Shown here piece after piece: positions 43,690-55,859 of a stretch of 64,000 nt of DNA (positions within the stretch are counted from its first letter, which is position 1; every line of letters begins with the position of its first letter). Made by a program: the position numbers and the translations under genes. Source of the stretch: Chloranthus sessilifolius (lineage: Eukaryota > Streptophyta > Magnoliopsida > Chloranthales > Chloranthaceae); NCBI GenBank assembly GCA_021018995.1, contig CM037587.1, positions 10,065,366-10,129,365 of the forward strand. The letters run 5' to 3'. The notes under the pieces are model-generated. The model did not search any database. It worked only from the letters and a program-made list of their open reading frames with translations, and was not told the origin of the DNA.

Positions 43690-44470
43690 ATATGACCGAT
43701 TAGATCGGTTGGAAGGAGTTGATGAGCACCACGACCAACGCCGTGAGTGTGATGGTCCGTGCTTTGAGCGCGGTGGTCGACTTGATGAACGGAATTAGAA
43801 CCGTAGGGAAGCAGTTCAATGCGGAGATGACTACGATCCGGATGAGAAGCTCCTCAAAAGTGTTACAGTTGAGTTTCCGACCTTCGATGGGAGGATGGAC
43901 CCTAAAGTCATCCTCGATTGGGTCTCTGATATGGATCACCATTTTGAATGGTATAGCATGAACGATGAGCATTGTGTTAGACTCGCCAAGATGAAGCTCA
44001 TCGGTCAAGCTCAGCTCTTTTAGATCAACATCAAGCGCATGAAAGTGAATGCGGGTTGTATTCCCATTTTACCCATTGGGAGGACATTAAGGAGCGACTA
44101 ACAGAAAAGTACGTTCTTTTATCATCCTACTGGACCAATAGCGAACACCCTAAGGAGGTTGAGCCGATTTTGAAAGAATTTGCGAATGTCTTCACGGAAG
44201 ACTTACCCGATGAACTCCCTCTAATGCATGATATGCAACACGCCATAGATTTAGTTCCCGGATCTACTCTACCAAACATACCTCAAAATAGGATGAATCC
44301 GCTTAAACATGCCGAGTTGGTGCGGCAAGTCGATGAGATTCTTCAGAAGGAGTTGATCCAAGAGAGCTTGAGCCCTTATGTCGTACCCGCATTACTCACA
44401 CCCAAGAAAGATGACACTTGACGAATGTGTGGATAGTCGGGGCATCAATAAGATTACGGTCAAGTATCCC
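43690..44470 (+). pseudogene. Chromovirus gag and RT N-terminal remnants, internally deleted
   Basis: After about 250 bp of leader, shifted frames read a gag capsid start: VTVEFPTFDGRMDPKVILDW then DHHFEWYSMNDEHCVRLAKM. After about 44130 the reading jumps to the RT lead-in, EPILKEFANVFTEDLP, DLVPGSTLPNIPQNRMNP and PYVVPALLTPKKDDT, then (after a stop) CVDSRGINKITVKY. Everything between gag C-terminus and RT (protease) and everything after the first RT block is missing. At about 44470 it joins an LTR in the opposite orientation. Confidence 0.75.
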
Positions 44471-44473
44471 AAT

Positions 44474-45529
44474 GCAAAATTGCTGAAATTAAACTTATTA
44501 GTTAAGCAATAAAACCCAAATTAAAGCAATACCTTAGGGATTCGTGGATTTCCGCTGAGGTAACCATGCTTGGTTCGCTTGGGGTCCAATCCGGCGCGCG
44601 AGATTAGTTAAGATTTGTGGAAGGTGTCATCCTAGAGATAGAACTCTAGCATCCTCTAGGTCAAGGCATTCGATCGTAGCTCAATGTGGAATCGTTAGAT
44701 CCTCGCTATGACTTTTGAATTGAATTGATCAACGACACAAATCAAACAATCTAAAGCCCAACAACAGTCATTGATCGACGGATTTAAATCGGAGTAGATT
44801 CACAAAGATGGGCATCGACGGAGCTCTAGATCTAGGGTTTGAGATTTTGAACAATCAAATAAAAGGGGGAAGTGAATGCAAGAAATTAGCAAGGAAATAG
44901 GAAGAGAGATAAAGAGAAGATCACAGATAACATGGGCATCACACCCTTGGCCTCACACCAAATCCACAGAGGGAAGAAAGACTCACTCTCCATTAAAACT
45001 CATATCAAGATCTCAATTCATAGAATTTTCATTAAAATCAACCAATGCAAAAAATGGCTTACATAAAAATGTTTTATAGTAGCTACAAGTGAGAATAAAT
45101 CCTAAAATAGAAAAGTAAATTGTTACCATTGAAGGTAACTTACATTTCACACAAAAAGAGACTAAGAGAATGACAAAATGGGAAATTGTCGTAACTTGAC
45201 TTGATCGAGCAGGTTTGGTTCTCGCTCGAGCTGAAATCGTAAAGGGGGTCGCTCAAGCAACAACCAAGGTCGCTCGAGCGAAGTTTAACCGAAAGTTTTG
45301 GCTCTATTTTTTTATGCATTCTCGCCGAGCGAGAAATGACCGAAAGTTTTGGTCTTCAACCTCACTCGAGTGATAGGGTCACTCGAGCAATTTTGTGCAG
45401 CCAAGTAACCCCTTATCGCTCTTCTAGGCTCCCCTCCCAAATGATGTTGATACGCCATGGTTCCCTCTTCTCTTCTTCTTGAGTTAGTACACGCGATGCG
45501 ACCCAAAACCTATACCCATGATGTCGACG
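44474..45529 (-). mobile_element. Chromovirus LTR copy C, minus strand
   Basis: It is the reverse complement of copy B over almost its full length. The 5' end is at 45529 (CGTCGACATC on the minus strand) next to a polypurine tract (TCTGGGGGAATTGGTGGGGA, about 45530-45549). Its 3' end lacks the last 40-50 bp and breaks at about 44474 into plus-strand RT sequence. It includes TCGCTCGAGCGA at 45270-45281. By position it is the 3' LTR of the minus-strand pol at 45560-47480. Confidence 0.85.
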
Positions 45530-45559
45530 TCCCCACCAATTCCCCCAGACCAAACGGGC

Positions 45560-47480
45560 TTCATCACCGATGAAGTGTGGCCATGATATCAATCGAGCAT
45601 ATCGGAGTCTATGCGGCAAACCTCGTCTTCCTTTACCCATGTGTTCTGAAACCCCCTGCCATAGTTGGAAACCACAAGATCATCCAAGATCTTCTCGATT
45701 ACCTCTCTTCTTGGCTTGCTTGGGATGGGGAATAGAAAACGCTTAAAAATGATTGCAAGGGGGTGGGGGTCGAGCTTAGATAAGGAACTAGGTCTTCCAC
45801 GTTGAGCTCAAGAACATAAGCATTAGGGCCACTCCTTGCCACAATCCTAAAAGGTCTGAGGCCATGGGCTTGCAACTTCTTGCGATTCCCGATGAGAATC
45901 GTTCACACCTCACATGAACCATCACATGATCACCGATTTTGAATTCTTGGAAATGCTTATGCGAATCCGTCGAAAGTTTGTAGTTATCATTGCTCAAATC
46001 AATTTTGCGTCTAATTTCGACATGCAAATTATGAATATGTTGTGCAAATGCATCTGCGGACTCGGATGTACGATGTGATGCAGACATAAGGATCAGGTGT
46101 TCTAAGCCGATGATAATGCACCACCTCAAATGGACTCATACCTACGGACCTATCGACGGAATTGTTATACACAAACTCGGTCATGGGTAAGATAGATTCC
46201 TAAGTCCTAATGTGATCACCGACAAGACATCGAAGGAGATTGCCTAAACTCCTATTGGTAGCTTCGGTTTGGCCATCTATTCTAGGGTGACAAGCCGATG
46301 AAAATCGGAGCATGGTACCCATCATGTGCCATAGGGTCTTGCAAAAATAACTCGTGAATTTGACATCCCTATCCGATACAATGGTCTTGGGTAACCCATG
46401 CGGACGCACCACCTCTTCGAAGAACAATTTCGTGACATGAGTTGTGTTGGAAGTTTTAGAGCAAGGTAAGAAGTGGGCCATCTTAGAGAAGCAGTCTACC
46501 ACCACGAAGATAGAATCGTGCTTACTCAGTCTTCGGAAGCCCAAGCACGAAATCTATCGAAATGTCTAGCCATGGTGGGTGTGGCACCAACAAAGGTGTG
46601 TATATGCCCGTGCTTTGTTTGTTTTGCTTGGACACTTGGCATGTATGACATTGCCTCACAACTCGGGCAACATCTCTCATGACGCTAGGCCAAAAGAACC
46701 TATCTTCTACTAGCGCAATGGTCTTGTTATGCCCGAAATGTCCGGCAATCCCTCCGACATGAAGCTCCTAAATGAGGAGGTCGCGCAATGAAGTGCGAGG
46801 GATGCATAGGCGATTGCCCTGGAATAAATATCCACTCTGTAGGATATAGTTTGGGCTAGTGCTCGTCGGGTCATTAAAGAGGGTGGTGTAGTCTTTCTCA
46901 AAATCTAAGCATGTGGGATACTCTTCCTTCAAAAGCTTACATCCGACGACCTCGATGTTCATTAATTACAAAGTTGCCCCCCGACGATTAAGCGCATCTA
47001 CGACTTTGTTCGCAACACCGGCTTTGTGCTTCAACACAAATGTGAACCCTTTGAGGCATTTAACCTATGTCGCGTGCCTTAGGTTTAGCATTTTTTAGGA
47101 AATAAGGAAGCTTAATGCCTCGTGCTCGGAAAAGAGGACAAGCTCGTGTGGTCTAAGGTAGTGTTTTCAATACCAAAGGGATCGAACTACCGCATAAAAC
47201 TCATTATCATAGGTGAAGTACGTTTGCTTCGCCTTATTTATTTTCTCATTAAAGTAGGCCACCGGGTGGCCTTCTTAGCTAAGTACTCCTATCCCCACAC
47301 CCGATGATTCACATGCAACCTCAAAGACTTTAGAGAAACTCGATAGGCGCATGACAGGTACACTAGGCATTCTTTCCTTAATCTTGGCAAAGGCTTTCGC
47401 CGTGGCATTGCTCCATTGAAACTCTCATTTTCTCATACAATCGGTGATGGGAGCCACAATGGTGCTAAAGCTTCGAATGA
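45560..47480 (-). pseudogene. Chromovirus pol, minus strand: RNase H, integrase, chromodomain remnant
   Basis: Reading from 47480 down: RNase H (47300-46990) with DNEFYAVVRSLWYWKHYL and HKAGVANKVVDALNRR; linker VEVVGC-type LMNIEVVGCKLLKEEYP; integrase zinc finger ELHVGGIAGHFGHNKT then QCHTCQ (about 46790-46640); integrase core with [32 protein letters not shown] and [15 protein letters not shown] (about 46590-46200); C-terminal GDHVMVHVR (about 45900); chromodomain-like IEKILDDLVV (about 45720-45570). The core catalytic Asp residues and the Glu in QTEA are visible, but frameshifts and stops separate the pieces. RT and gag are absent upstream. It lies next to LTR copy C. Confidence 0.85.
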
Positions 47481-47738
47481 TGTGATGATAGACTGTAGTT
47501 GACTGGGACGTCAAGTACGTGGACATTAGTTTTGGACATCGCTTCTACCGATGTCGAAAGAAACGAAGAGGGGGCCCGAGTACTGCAACTTCAGGGGGGA
47601 AAAGGAGGCTAAAAACGTCATCAAGTGATGGACGTCCGTGGGCTCAGGACGGATGTCCATGAAATAAGCCCCCTCACTATTTATGAGGGACAGACGTCTG
47701 TGGTTCTGAGTTCATAGGTCACGGACGTCCGTGACTGA
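47481..47738. repeat. GGACGTCC palindrome-rich stretch
   Basis: No gene is seen. CACGGACGTCCGTG at 47720-47733 is a perfect 14-bp palindrome. CAGACGTCTG at 47691-47700 is perfect, and GGACGTCC occurs at about 47630. Parent element unknown; it may be an LTR fragment. Confidence 0.6.
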
Positions 47739-50704
47739 TGTGCTCTTTATGTTATTCTAATTAAGTCTTAACCTATTGCAAGCGCACAATGGAAATTGTA
47801 ATGCTAGTATAGGATCGTTCCCACGAGAAAGTGATTTATCGTTGTATTTCGCTTTTCTAAAAACTTTATATTTATCTTTAAGGTTCTAAACTACTTGAGA
47901 AATATGAATGAAAGAATAGTTTCTTAAACTAATTACAGAAAATAAATCCTAATCTTCAAACTTCTGAATTCTGGCTGTCAATCAGTCTCCTTCTGTTCTC
48001 AGATATTTATGAAATTAAAATACCATTACACTATATATCAAGTCTCCTAGCGTTGATCGTCAATCAAAACTAGAATCCTATCAATACAGATGTAATCTAA
48101 TCTGCAACCAACCAGAATTTGGGCGTCAATCAAATATAGAAAATTGTAGATGAAAAATAAAATACAGTTACACTAATTTACAAATCTCAACCTAAGTCAT
48201 CAATTCAAATCAAAACTTGGAGATGTTTACAAAGCAATAAATTGTAATAAAAATAAATCTAAACTAGAAAGCAAAGTAAAAATATATCTTTTACCCCTCA
48301 GCCGTAGGGGTCAATTGCTTCCGAGAAACTACAGATTTCTACACTAATCTTCCAGCTCTCAATCCCAGTCGTCAATTGTGATCGAGGAACCTTGGATATC
48401 TAAACTACTCTAAACTAAATTAATCGGAAGAAAACCCAACCTCAGTTCTCAATTGATGGTGAGAATTCCTTCGATGAAATTATTCCTATGCCGAGCCCTC
48501 TTATTTCCAGATCATAAGGAGTCGGTTTACAGTGTTCTAATCCTAAGAAAAGAAACTACAAATGATTCCCAATATAACTCTAATTCTTAATTTTATCTTC
48601 CTTGCTTTCAGTGGTTAATGCGCCTTTGGACTTTCTCCTTTATTTCAGTAACCGAGATCTTTAGGAGTTTCTCTTCATCAATCTTCTCAGATCTGTGATT
48701 TGTCAAACTTCTAATTCAAGAGTTCTTCTATTTTGGTGCATGGCGGTGTAGGTCTTCACGTTATCAACAACAATGAGAAGCTTCTATTTGTGAAATCGTA
48801 AATCACGATTTCTCTCTTTTGTTACAGCTTTCACTCTAGACGATTCTATATTACGATTGATCGCTTTCATTCTGTATCGCATTTTGCTTTGCATGTCTTC
48901 TGAAGAATCGTAAATTACGATTTCTTATTTCTTTGGCTTCATTCAATCGTAAAATACGATTTCTTAGCTTTCAACAGCGTCGAATCGTCTTTCACGTTCA
49001 ATCGTTTTTCTTATTGCTTTTTGAGTTCATTTTGACGAAGATTAACATTTTGATTCTTTTTTTACTAATTTTCCTTAATATCTACACATCATTAGTTTGT
49101 TAGTAGCAAACTGGGGTCTAGCAGTATTAAGTTAAGGGTGATAAAATGATATATTCTGTGATTGATCACACTCCTAAACTTACATTTTGCTAGTCCCTTG
49201 CAAACAAGGAATGAAATACTAATCTAAAATTTAAATGTCACTTTCATAGGGAGCACGATTGCATTTAGAAGATGCAACAAGCTTTTAAACCCCTAAGTGA
49301 TCCCTAGTGGAGGAGTTATAGTCTCCTGAAGGTTTTCAGTGAAGTTACCTACAAACTTCAAAATATTTTTGAGTTTTTAGTTTTTCAAAGCAAAACAAAA
49401 ATTAAAAATCTACACTAATTTTATACACTAATTAAGTTAGTCATCATATGATTATTATGATTTTCAAAAATTACAAATCATTTATATCTTTATTTCCATT
49501 ATAGCAATCATCCTTGATCAAAACTCAGCAATTTCAATCCAGTATAGCGTGGAGTGTGTGCTTACCCGTGAAAAGTTTATTCATCATAAATTTTTCTAAA
49601 TTACAGATTTAGAAAACATTTTCATCCAAACTCTCACTATTGGCATACTCTAAAAAAGATATTGAAATTTTTTGTTCTCACAACATGATATATATGATAA
49701 ATTTGAAGGACAATTGACTGAAAGGATAAATCTCATGGAATGGATAATCAATTCTCATTCATATGATTTTTCGTTCATTCATAGTATCTATTGCATATAT
49801 CTCTACTAGACTCATGTTTTTGTAAATCATAAATCAGAAGGTCTTTGCTCCTCTTGTAATGGGGCTTTGGGTTTAAAAGGTTTCAAAGAAAGGTAGATAG
49901 GATTCAAAGGTTTCTGAGAATTTAGTTCTTCCTTCTCTCTCTTCTCTTATTTTCTTTTCTACTTCAGTAAGTATCCAAAAGTTGGATAACTTCTTCCCAT
50001 TTTTCTTTTTCTGTTTTTTTGTGTAAATCTCATTTCTTCTTTTGATAATTTTCTTCAGCTATCCTTTTGATTTTCAGCTTTGGAAGCTCTTTGCTTCTCT
50101 TATCTTTTCTTAGAATCGTAATTACAATTTTTTACTCTTTCCCATATTTTCTTCTTTTTATTTCTCCTCGGTCGTACCCTTGTTCGGCACATCCCTTATC
50201 TGTTTTCTTATACTCCTTTCACTCACTCTTCTTCCCTTCTTTTGCATTCGAAACTCTCAGAAAATATAAGGGTTAAAGGTTAAAAATTTTGGGCAGTACA
50301 CATGGTTAAGGGTTTTAAAATCATGGTACAAAGAACTTGGTTTAGGCTTCTAATATGGGTTCAAAGGATAAATTATTTCTAGGATTTTGGCTTTTTGGCT
50401 TTGACTAAACAAAAGATTGCCTTTGATCATTTTCATGATTTAATAGTAAGGATGTCATATTCGTTTGATACATTTAATAGATAGTTCTAAAAGAACAAAT
50501 CATCATATCCAGAGAATATTTGATTCAAATTTTCAACAATATGAGATTTCGTATAATGCAGTCAAGAAGTTCACTGAAAAATTTAGCTTGAATAGATAGC
50601 AGTCTCTCTCTCAGAAAGAATTATGGCTCAAAAATTCACTGGTTATATAATTTTGAAGCTATAATCTAAATATTGCAGTTCAAATCAATTATATAGTTTC
50701 AAAC
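47739..50704 (-). mobile_element. Long LTR, minus strand, first part (relative of the 607-3846 LTR)
   Basis: It is colinear in reverse with 607-3846. Shared landmarks include the GGTTAAGACTT end, the GTGGGAACGATCC stretch, the ATTGACGAC modules, the AATCGT..ACGATT palindromes and the A/T-rich middle. It is interrupted at 50704 by a LINE and resumes at 59575. The total without insertions is about 3.2 kb, close to the plus copy. The sequence beyond the LTR 3' end (below 47739) differs from that beyond 3846. Confidence 0.85.
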
Positions 50705-52886
50705 AAGAGGTTATCCATTCCGCACACCTTTCACGGTGGCCCACTGCTCTATGGAAAGTCGATATGGAGAAATCTTACGATCGTGTCCACTGGGGCTGTC
50801 TTCACTATATGCTCGGTAGATTCGGATTTGGATTGACCTGGAGGAAATGGATAGGGGCCTGTTTCTCCTCAGTCTGGTTCTCGATTCTTATAAATGGGAC
50901 TCTGGCTGGCTACTTCAAAAGCACGAGGGGCCTCCGACAGGGAGACCCTCTATCCCCTTTCCTTTTCAACATGGTGGGTGAAGCCTTGGCTGCCCTTATC
51001 GTGCGGGCATGCCAGCACCATTGCATCTCGGGTTTCAAGGTGGGTCCTCATGGTCGGACCATCTCACACCTTCAATACGCTGACGATACAATCATGTTCG
51101 GCCCTGCTGAGGTCCATGAGTTTTCTAATTTGGCTGATGTCCTGGCTGTGTACGATGCTGTCTCTGGGCAATGCGTCAATCTCCAAAAATCGCCGATTGC
51201 TGGTATTGGTACACGGACCCAGCAACTAGATGACCTCATCGCTACCGTAAACTGCGACATTGAGGCACTTCCTATCAAGTATTTGGGGATGCCGTTAGGC
51301 ATTAGAAAGCTCTCGAGGAGTGCGTGGGAACCGGTCATTCAGAGGTTTGAAAGAAGGCTATCTACCTGGAAAGGCAAATTACTGAGTAGTGGGGGCCGAC
51401 TGTTGTTGGTTAAGGTTGTGTTGTCTAGCATTGCCCTCTTCTTCATGTCTACTTTCCGCTGCCCGACAGGGGTTGTCTATCGGCTTGAGCAGATTCAACG
51501 TAATTTCCTCTGGGAGGGTTCGGGTCTTGGAAGGAGATTACATCTGGTGAATTGGGATTCCTGCCAGCTCCCTCAGTCCTGCGGTGGACTGGGTATTCAA
51601 AACTTGAAAGATACCAATATTGCTCTCCTGAGCAAATGGTTATGGCGTGCTAGCCTGGAAAGTGAAAGAGAAAGCCTGTGGCGGAAGGTGTTGGCTGAAA
51701 AGTATGGGGTCTCTAGGGGTGGGTGGGGGATCCACACCACCCTACATCGTGGGATGTCGACTTAGTGGAAGGGGGTCAGTGGCACATGGGAAAATTATAG
51801 CAAAGGGGTCAGATATAAGTGGGGAAGTGGGTCTCAGATCAGTTTTTGGGAGGATAGATGGGTTGCTGAGGTCAACCTAAAAGCTCTCTTCCCCGATATC
51901 CATGCTATAGCAACTAACCAGGTGGGGACTATAAGCCAATTCACGTCCCAAACCAGTGGGGGTCGAATCTGGGAGGTGTCCACCCGTCGGTCCCTTAGGG
52001 GTGAAGAGATTGCCTCCTTCACCAGCCTCATGTCTACGATCTATGTTGCACGGCCTGATACTCTTCAGCAAGACCAGCATTTTTGGGCGGGCAGCAAGGA
52101 TGGGAGGTTCAGCGTTCGGTCCTACTTCCTTTTACTCTCGCGCCACCCACTTATCAAATTTGAGAATGCGTTCCTTTGGAAGATGAGGATCCCTCCAAAG
52201 GTTACATTTTTCGCCTGGCTTTTATGCAAGGGAAAAGTCCCAACGGTTGATCACCTCATCTGAAGGGGCATGGAGCTGGATAATGTTTGTACGCTGTGTC
52301 AGCAGGATGAAGAATCTGTCGGGCATTTGTTCATGCACTATCAGTTCGCCTCTAAGGTCTGGGGTACGGTTCTCGATTTTTTCCGACTGAGCTGGGTTAT
52401 TCCACAGACCTTCCACCAACATATCCTCACCTGGTTTTTGACTTGCGTCTAGGTTCAGGCTCCGGTCCATTGGGAGGTGGTGTTTTTTGCTGTTTGCTGG
52501 AATTTATGGCTCGCACGGAACGAGAGAATTTTCTCTAACAAATCGCGACCGGTGGGGGTGATCATCAAGGAGGTTAGGGACTGTATTGCTAGTTGGGCCC
52601 ATAGTACTAGCGTCCCAACCGGGGAGCTGGCTACGCCTTGGGATCCGGGCTAGGGTCACTTCTTCATCTGGGTCCCTGCGATCTGGGGTTTGTCGGCTGC
52701 GGAGGGATTCCCCTTACTTTGTTTTCTTTTTTTGTCTTTTGCTTTCTTGGGTTGATCTTGGTTTTGTATGTTCGTATCTCTTTTTTCGACGATGTACTTT
52801 TTTCAGCGCCTCGCTAGTTTCTAATATATGTTTCTATTACCGATCAAAAAAAATAAAAATAAAAAATATATATATATATATATATA
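50705..52886 (+). mobile_element. 5'-truncated L1-type LINE with 15-bp target duplication
   Basis: The insertion is bounded by TATATAGTTTCAAAC at 50690-50704 and 52887-52901. The 3' end is AATAAAAATAAAAAA followed by a TA run, replacing a simple poly(A). The 5' end starts inside the RT domain, the usual result of incomplete target-primed reverse transcription. It interrupts the minus-strand long LTR. Confidence 0.9.
50722..52653 (+). pseudogene. LINE ORF2 fragment: RT and zf-RVT domain
   Basis: One frame runs from the insertion point to the TAG at 52651 with three nonsense codons (TAG 51763, TGA 52261, TAG 52450) and no frameshift. RT blocks: KVDMEKSYDRVHW, GLRQGDPLSPFLFNM, the catalytic HLQYADDTIMF and KYLGMPLG. 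Downstream LVNWDSCQLPQSCGGLG, SFWEDRW and the zinc-binding region RIPPKVTFFAWLL, CTLCQQDEESVGHLF match the zf-RVT domain typical of plant LINEs. The endonuclease and first RT blocks are missing by truncation. Reading includes codons before the first ATG (50764), since the true start lies in the lost 5' part. Confidence 0.9.
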
Positions 52887-53239
52887 TATATAGTTTCAAA
52901 CATGGGTTAAAATATCGTTCGATACGTATCAGTTTTGGACCTAAGCAGTACAATACATTGCCTATGTATCGTACCCCTTCAAAAGTTAGGTAATTATTGT
53001 CCGATACGGGCAATGTATCGCCCGTATCGAACGATACGACGATAATTTTTTTTTTTTTTTTTAATAAAATTGAATTTATCGGGCGATACGGGCAAATTAT
53101 CGCCCGTATCGTCCGATACGGCTGATAATTTCAAATTATCGGCCGGGCCCCACCTCAATTTTTTTTCTTTAGTTTTTTGTCGAATTCTGCTTATTTTTTT
53201 GTTTTTTTATTTTTATAATCATTACATTCGCCGCAAATT

Positions 53240-53420
53240 ATGCAACGGATATAATTTTATATCCGTTGCATAGTATTTTGTTATTATTTTATTAGTTAAA
53301 TGTTAAAACGTAAAGCAATAGATATAATAAATTATATCCGTTGCATAGTATTTTTTTATTATTTTATTATATAAAATATTATAAAAGCAACGGATATAAT
53401 AAATTATATCCGTTGCATAG
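53240..53420. repeat. Three hairpin units GCAACGGATATAA..TTATATCCGTTGC
   Basis: Near-perfect palindromes at 53240-53271, 53313-53346 and 53386-53419 are separated by AT-rich TAGTATTTTNTTATTATTTTATTA sequence, forming a tandem array with a 73-bp period in the hAT 5' region. A fourth, degenerate GCAAAAGTAACGG follows at about 53452. Confidence 0.85.
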
Positions 53421-53429
53421 TATTTTATT

Positions 53430-54039
53430 ATTATTTTATTAATTAAAACGTTGCAAAAGTAACGGCTATTTGCAAACCATCCTCTATAAAACCCACCCGC
53501 TATTACCAAGCTGGCAAGTGGCAACGGATAAAATCCACCCGCTATAAAACCCACCGGAGAGGGATTCTTCATTTGCAAACCATCCTCTTCTTCTCCACTT
53601 GCAAATCACCCGAGAATATCTTCTTTTTCTTCACTTGCAAATCACACGAGGATCTCTTCTTCTTCTTTACTTGCAAACCACCTGAGGATTCCTTCTTCTA
53701 CACCAGTATACTTCTTCTTTCACCACTTGTAATTCACTATACTACTTATTTCTTAGCCATCGGAGACCGAAATCGTAGAGACCGGATTGTCACACTTATA
53801 TTTTCGTCGGATATTTAAGAGAAGGTATGATTTTCCATCATCTAACTTGTATTTTTAATTATTTTTTCATTAGATCTATTATATTTATTATTATTTTTTA
53901 AATTAATTTTTATTTATTATTAATTTTATCATTAGATCTATTAATCTTTTTTTAAAAACTAAATTTTTTTTTACTAATTTTTTTTTATAACTAAACTTGT
54001 TTATTTTGTATTACTTATTTTATATTACTAATTTTGTGC
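53430..54039 (+). other. hAT 5' region, possible untranslated leader
   Basis: Positions 53580-53720 contain four CTTGCAAATCACNCGAGGAT-type repeats of about 40 bp in a CT-rich context, similar to the CT-rich leader of the other hAT element. A donor-like AGAGAAGGTATGA occurs at about 53818-53830. AT-rich sequence follows. No long coding frame is present. Confidence 0.4.
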
Positions 54040-54345
54040 TATTAATTTTTTGACATATGCATGTGACACATATCACGTGTGATGTATCACAACACATGTG
54101 ACACGTGTCACACGTGATGTGTCGCGACACATGTAACACAATGACATAGGTGTCGCGGCACATGTAATTGATGTGTCACACATGTGACTCATAACCCATG
54201 ACACATCAATTAGACTAATTTTTTGTTACTAATTTTGTGCTACTAATTTTTTGACCTATGCATGTGACACATATCGCATGTGATGTGTTACACATGTGAC
54301 ACATAACCCATGACACATTAATTACACTAATTTTTTGTTACTAAT
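54040..54345. repeat. CACATGTGACACGTGTCAC-rich repeat
   Basis: Dense short repeats of ACACATGTGACAC and CACGTGTGATGTGTC, many palindromic (CACATGTG, CACGTG), form two imperfect blocks (54045-54215 and 54250-54340) separated by TTTTTTGTTACTAATTTTGTG. Confidence 0.8.
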
Positions 54346-54376
54346 TTTGTAATATAAACTTTAGCTTTAAAAAACA

Positions 54377-55690
54377 ATTAGTAATACAAAAATTACTAAT
54401 TATTGACAAAAAATTAGTAACCGAAAACAAAAAAAAAGTTTAATTTTTTAAAAAAAGTATAGTTTTAAAAACAAATTTAGAACTAGTTTAGTTTTTAAAA
54501 TTTGTAACACAAAATAAAAAAATTTAGTTTTAAAATAAAATTAGTAAAAAAAAAGAGTTTAATTTTTTAAAAAAATTAGTAACACAAAATTAAAAATAAT
54601 TTTAAAACTAAAATTACTAATAAAAAGAGTTTAGTTTAAAAAAGTAACACTAAAATTAGTAACATTTAAAACTAAAAAGAATTTAATTTAAAGAAAAATT
54701 AGTAATACAAAAATTACTAATTAGTGACAAAAAATTAGTAACCGAAAACAAAAAAAAAGTTTAATTTTTTTAAAAAAAGTATAGTTTTAAAAACAAATTT
54801 AGAACTAGTTTAGTTTTTAAAATTTGTAACACAAAATAAAAAAATTTAGTTTTAAAATTAAATTAGTAAAAAAAAAGAGTTTAGTTTTTTAAAAAAATTA
54901 GTAACACAAAATTAAAAACAACTTTAAAACTAAAATTACTAATAAAAAGAGTTTAGTTTTAAAAAGTAACACTAAAATTAGTAACATTAAAAACTAAAAA
55001 GAATTTAATTTAAAGAAAAATTAGTAATACAAAAATTACTAATTAGTGACAAAAAATTAGTAACCGAAAACAAAAAAAAAGTTTTATTTTTATTTTTAAA
55101 GTATAGTTTTAAAAACAAATTTAGAACTAGTTTAGTTTTTAAAATTTGTAACACAAAATAAAAAAAATTTAGTTTTAAAATAAAATTAGTAAAAAAAAAG
55201 AGTTTAGTTTTTAAAAAAAATTAGTAACACAAAATTAAAAATAATTTTAAAACTAAAATTACTAATAAAAAAAGTTTAGTTTAAAAAAGTAACACTAAAA
55301 TTAGTAACATTAAAAACTAAAAAGAATTTAATTTAAAAAAAAATTAGTAATACAAAAATTACTAATTAGTGACAAAAAATTAATAACCGAAAACAAAAAA
55401 AAAGTTTAATTTTTAAAAAATAAGTATAGTTTTAAAAACAAATTTAGAACTAGTTTAGTTTTTAAAATTTGTAACACAAAATAAAAAAATTTAGTTTTAA
55501 AATAAAATTAGTAAAAAAAACGAGTTTAATTTTTTTTTTTAAATTAGTAACACAAAATTAAAAATAATTTTAAAACTAAAATTACTAATAAAAAAAGTTT
55601 AGTTTAAAAAAGTAACACTAAAATTAGTAACATTAAAAAATAAAAAGAATTTAGTTTAAAGAAAAATTAGTAATAAAAAAATTAGTAAAC
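54377..55690. repeat. About 322-bp tandem repeat, four units and a partial fifth
   Basis: The unit opening ATTAGTAATACAAAAATTAC recurs at 54377, 54698, 55020 and 55343, with a partial start at 55666, giving periods of 321, 322, 323 and 323. It is extremely AT-rich (CTAATTTT / AAAATTAG words). It lies between the leader and the transposase, probably in an intron or upstream region, and accounts for about a fifth of the element. Confidence 0.95.
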
Positions 55691-55859
55691 TTTTTTAGGG
55701 GGTACGATACAATCATACAATGCCTATGTATCATATCGCCGAGGTCCAAAACCGATACATATCAAATAAATTTTAGTTTCAACTGTTATCTAAATATTTT
55801 AGTTTAGTCCAATCATTTGGTCATTAATGCAGGTGAAAGAAATAAATATGGTACGATCA

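Noticed and set aside
50764-51765. Group II intron or host reverse transcriptase
   Set aside because: QYADD with PLGI and zf-RVT motifs, a 15-bp target duplication and an A-rich tail identify a LINE.
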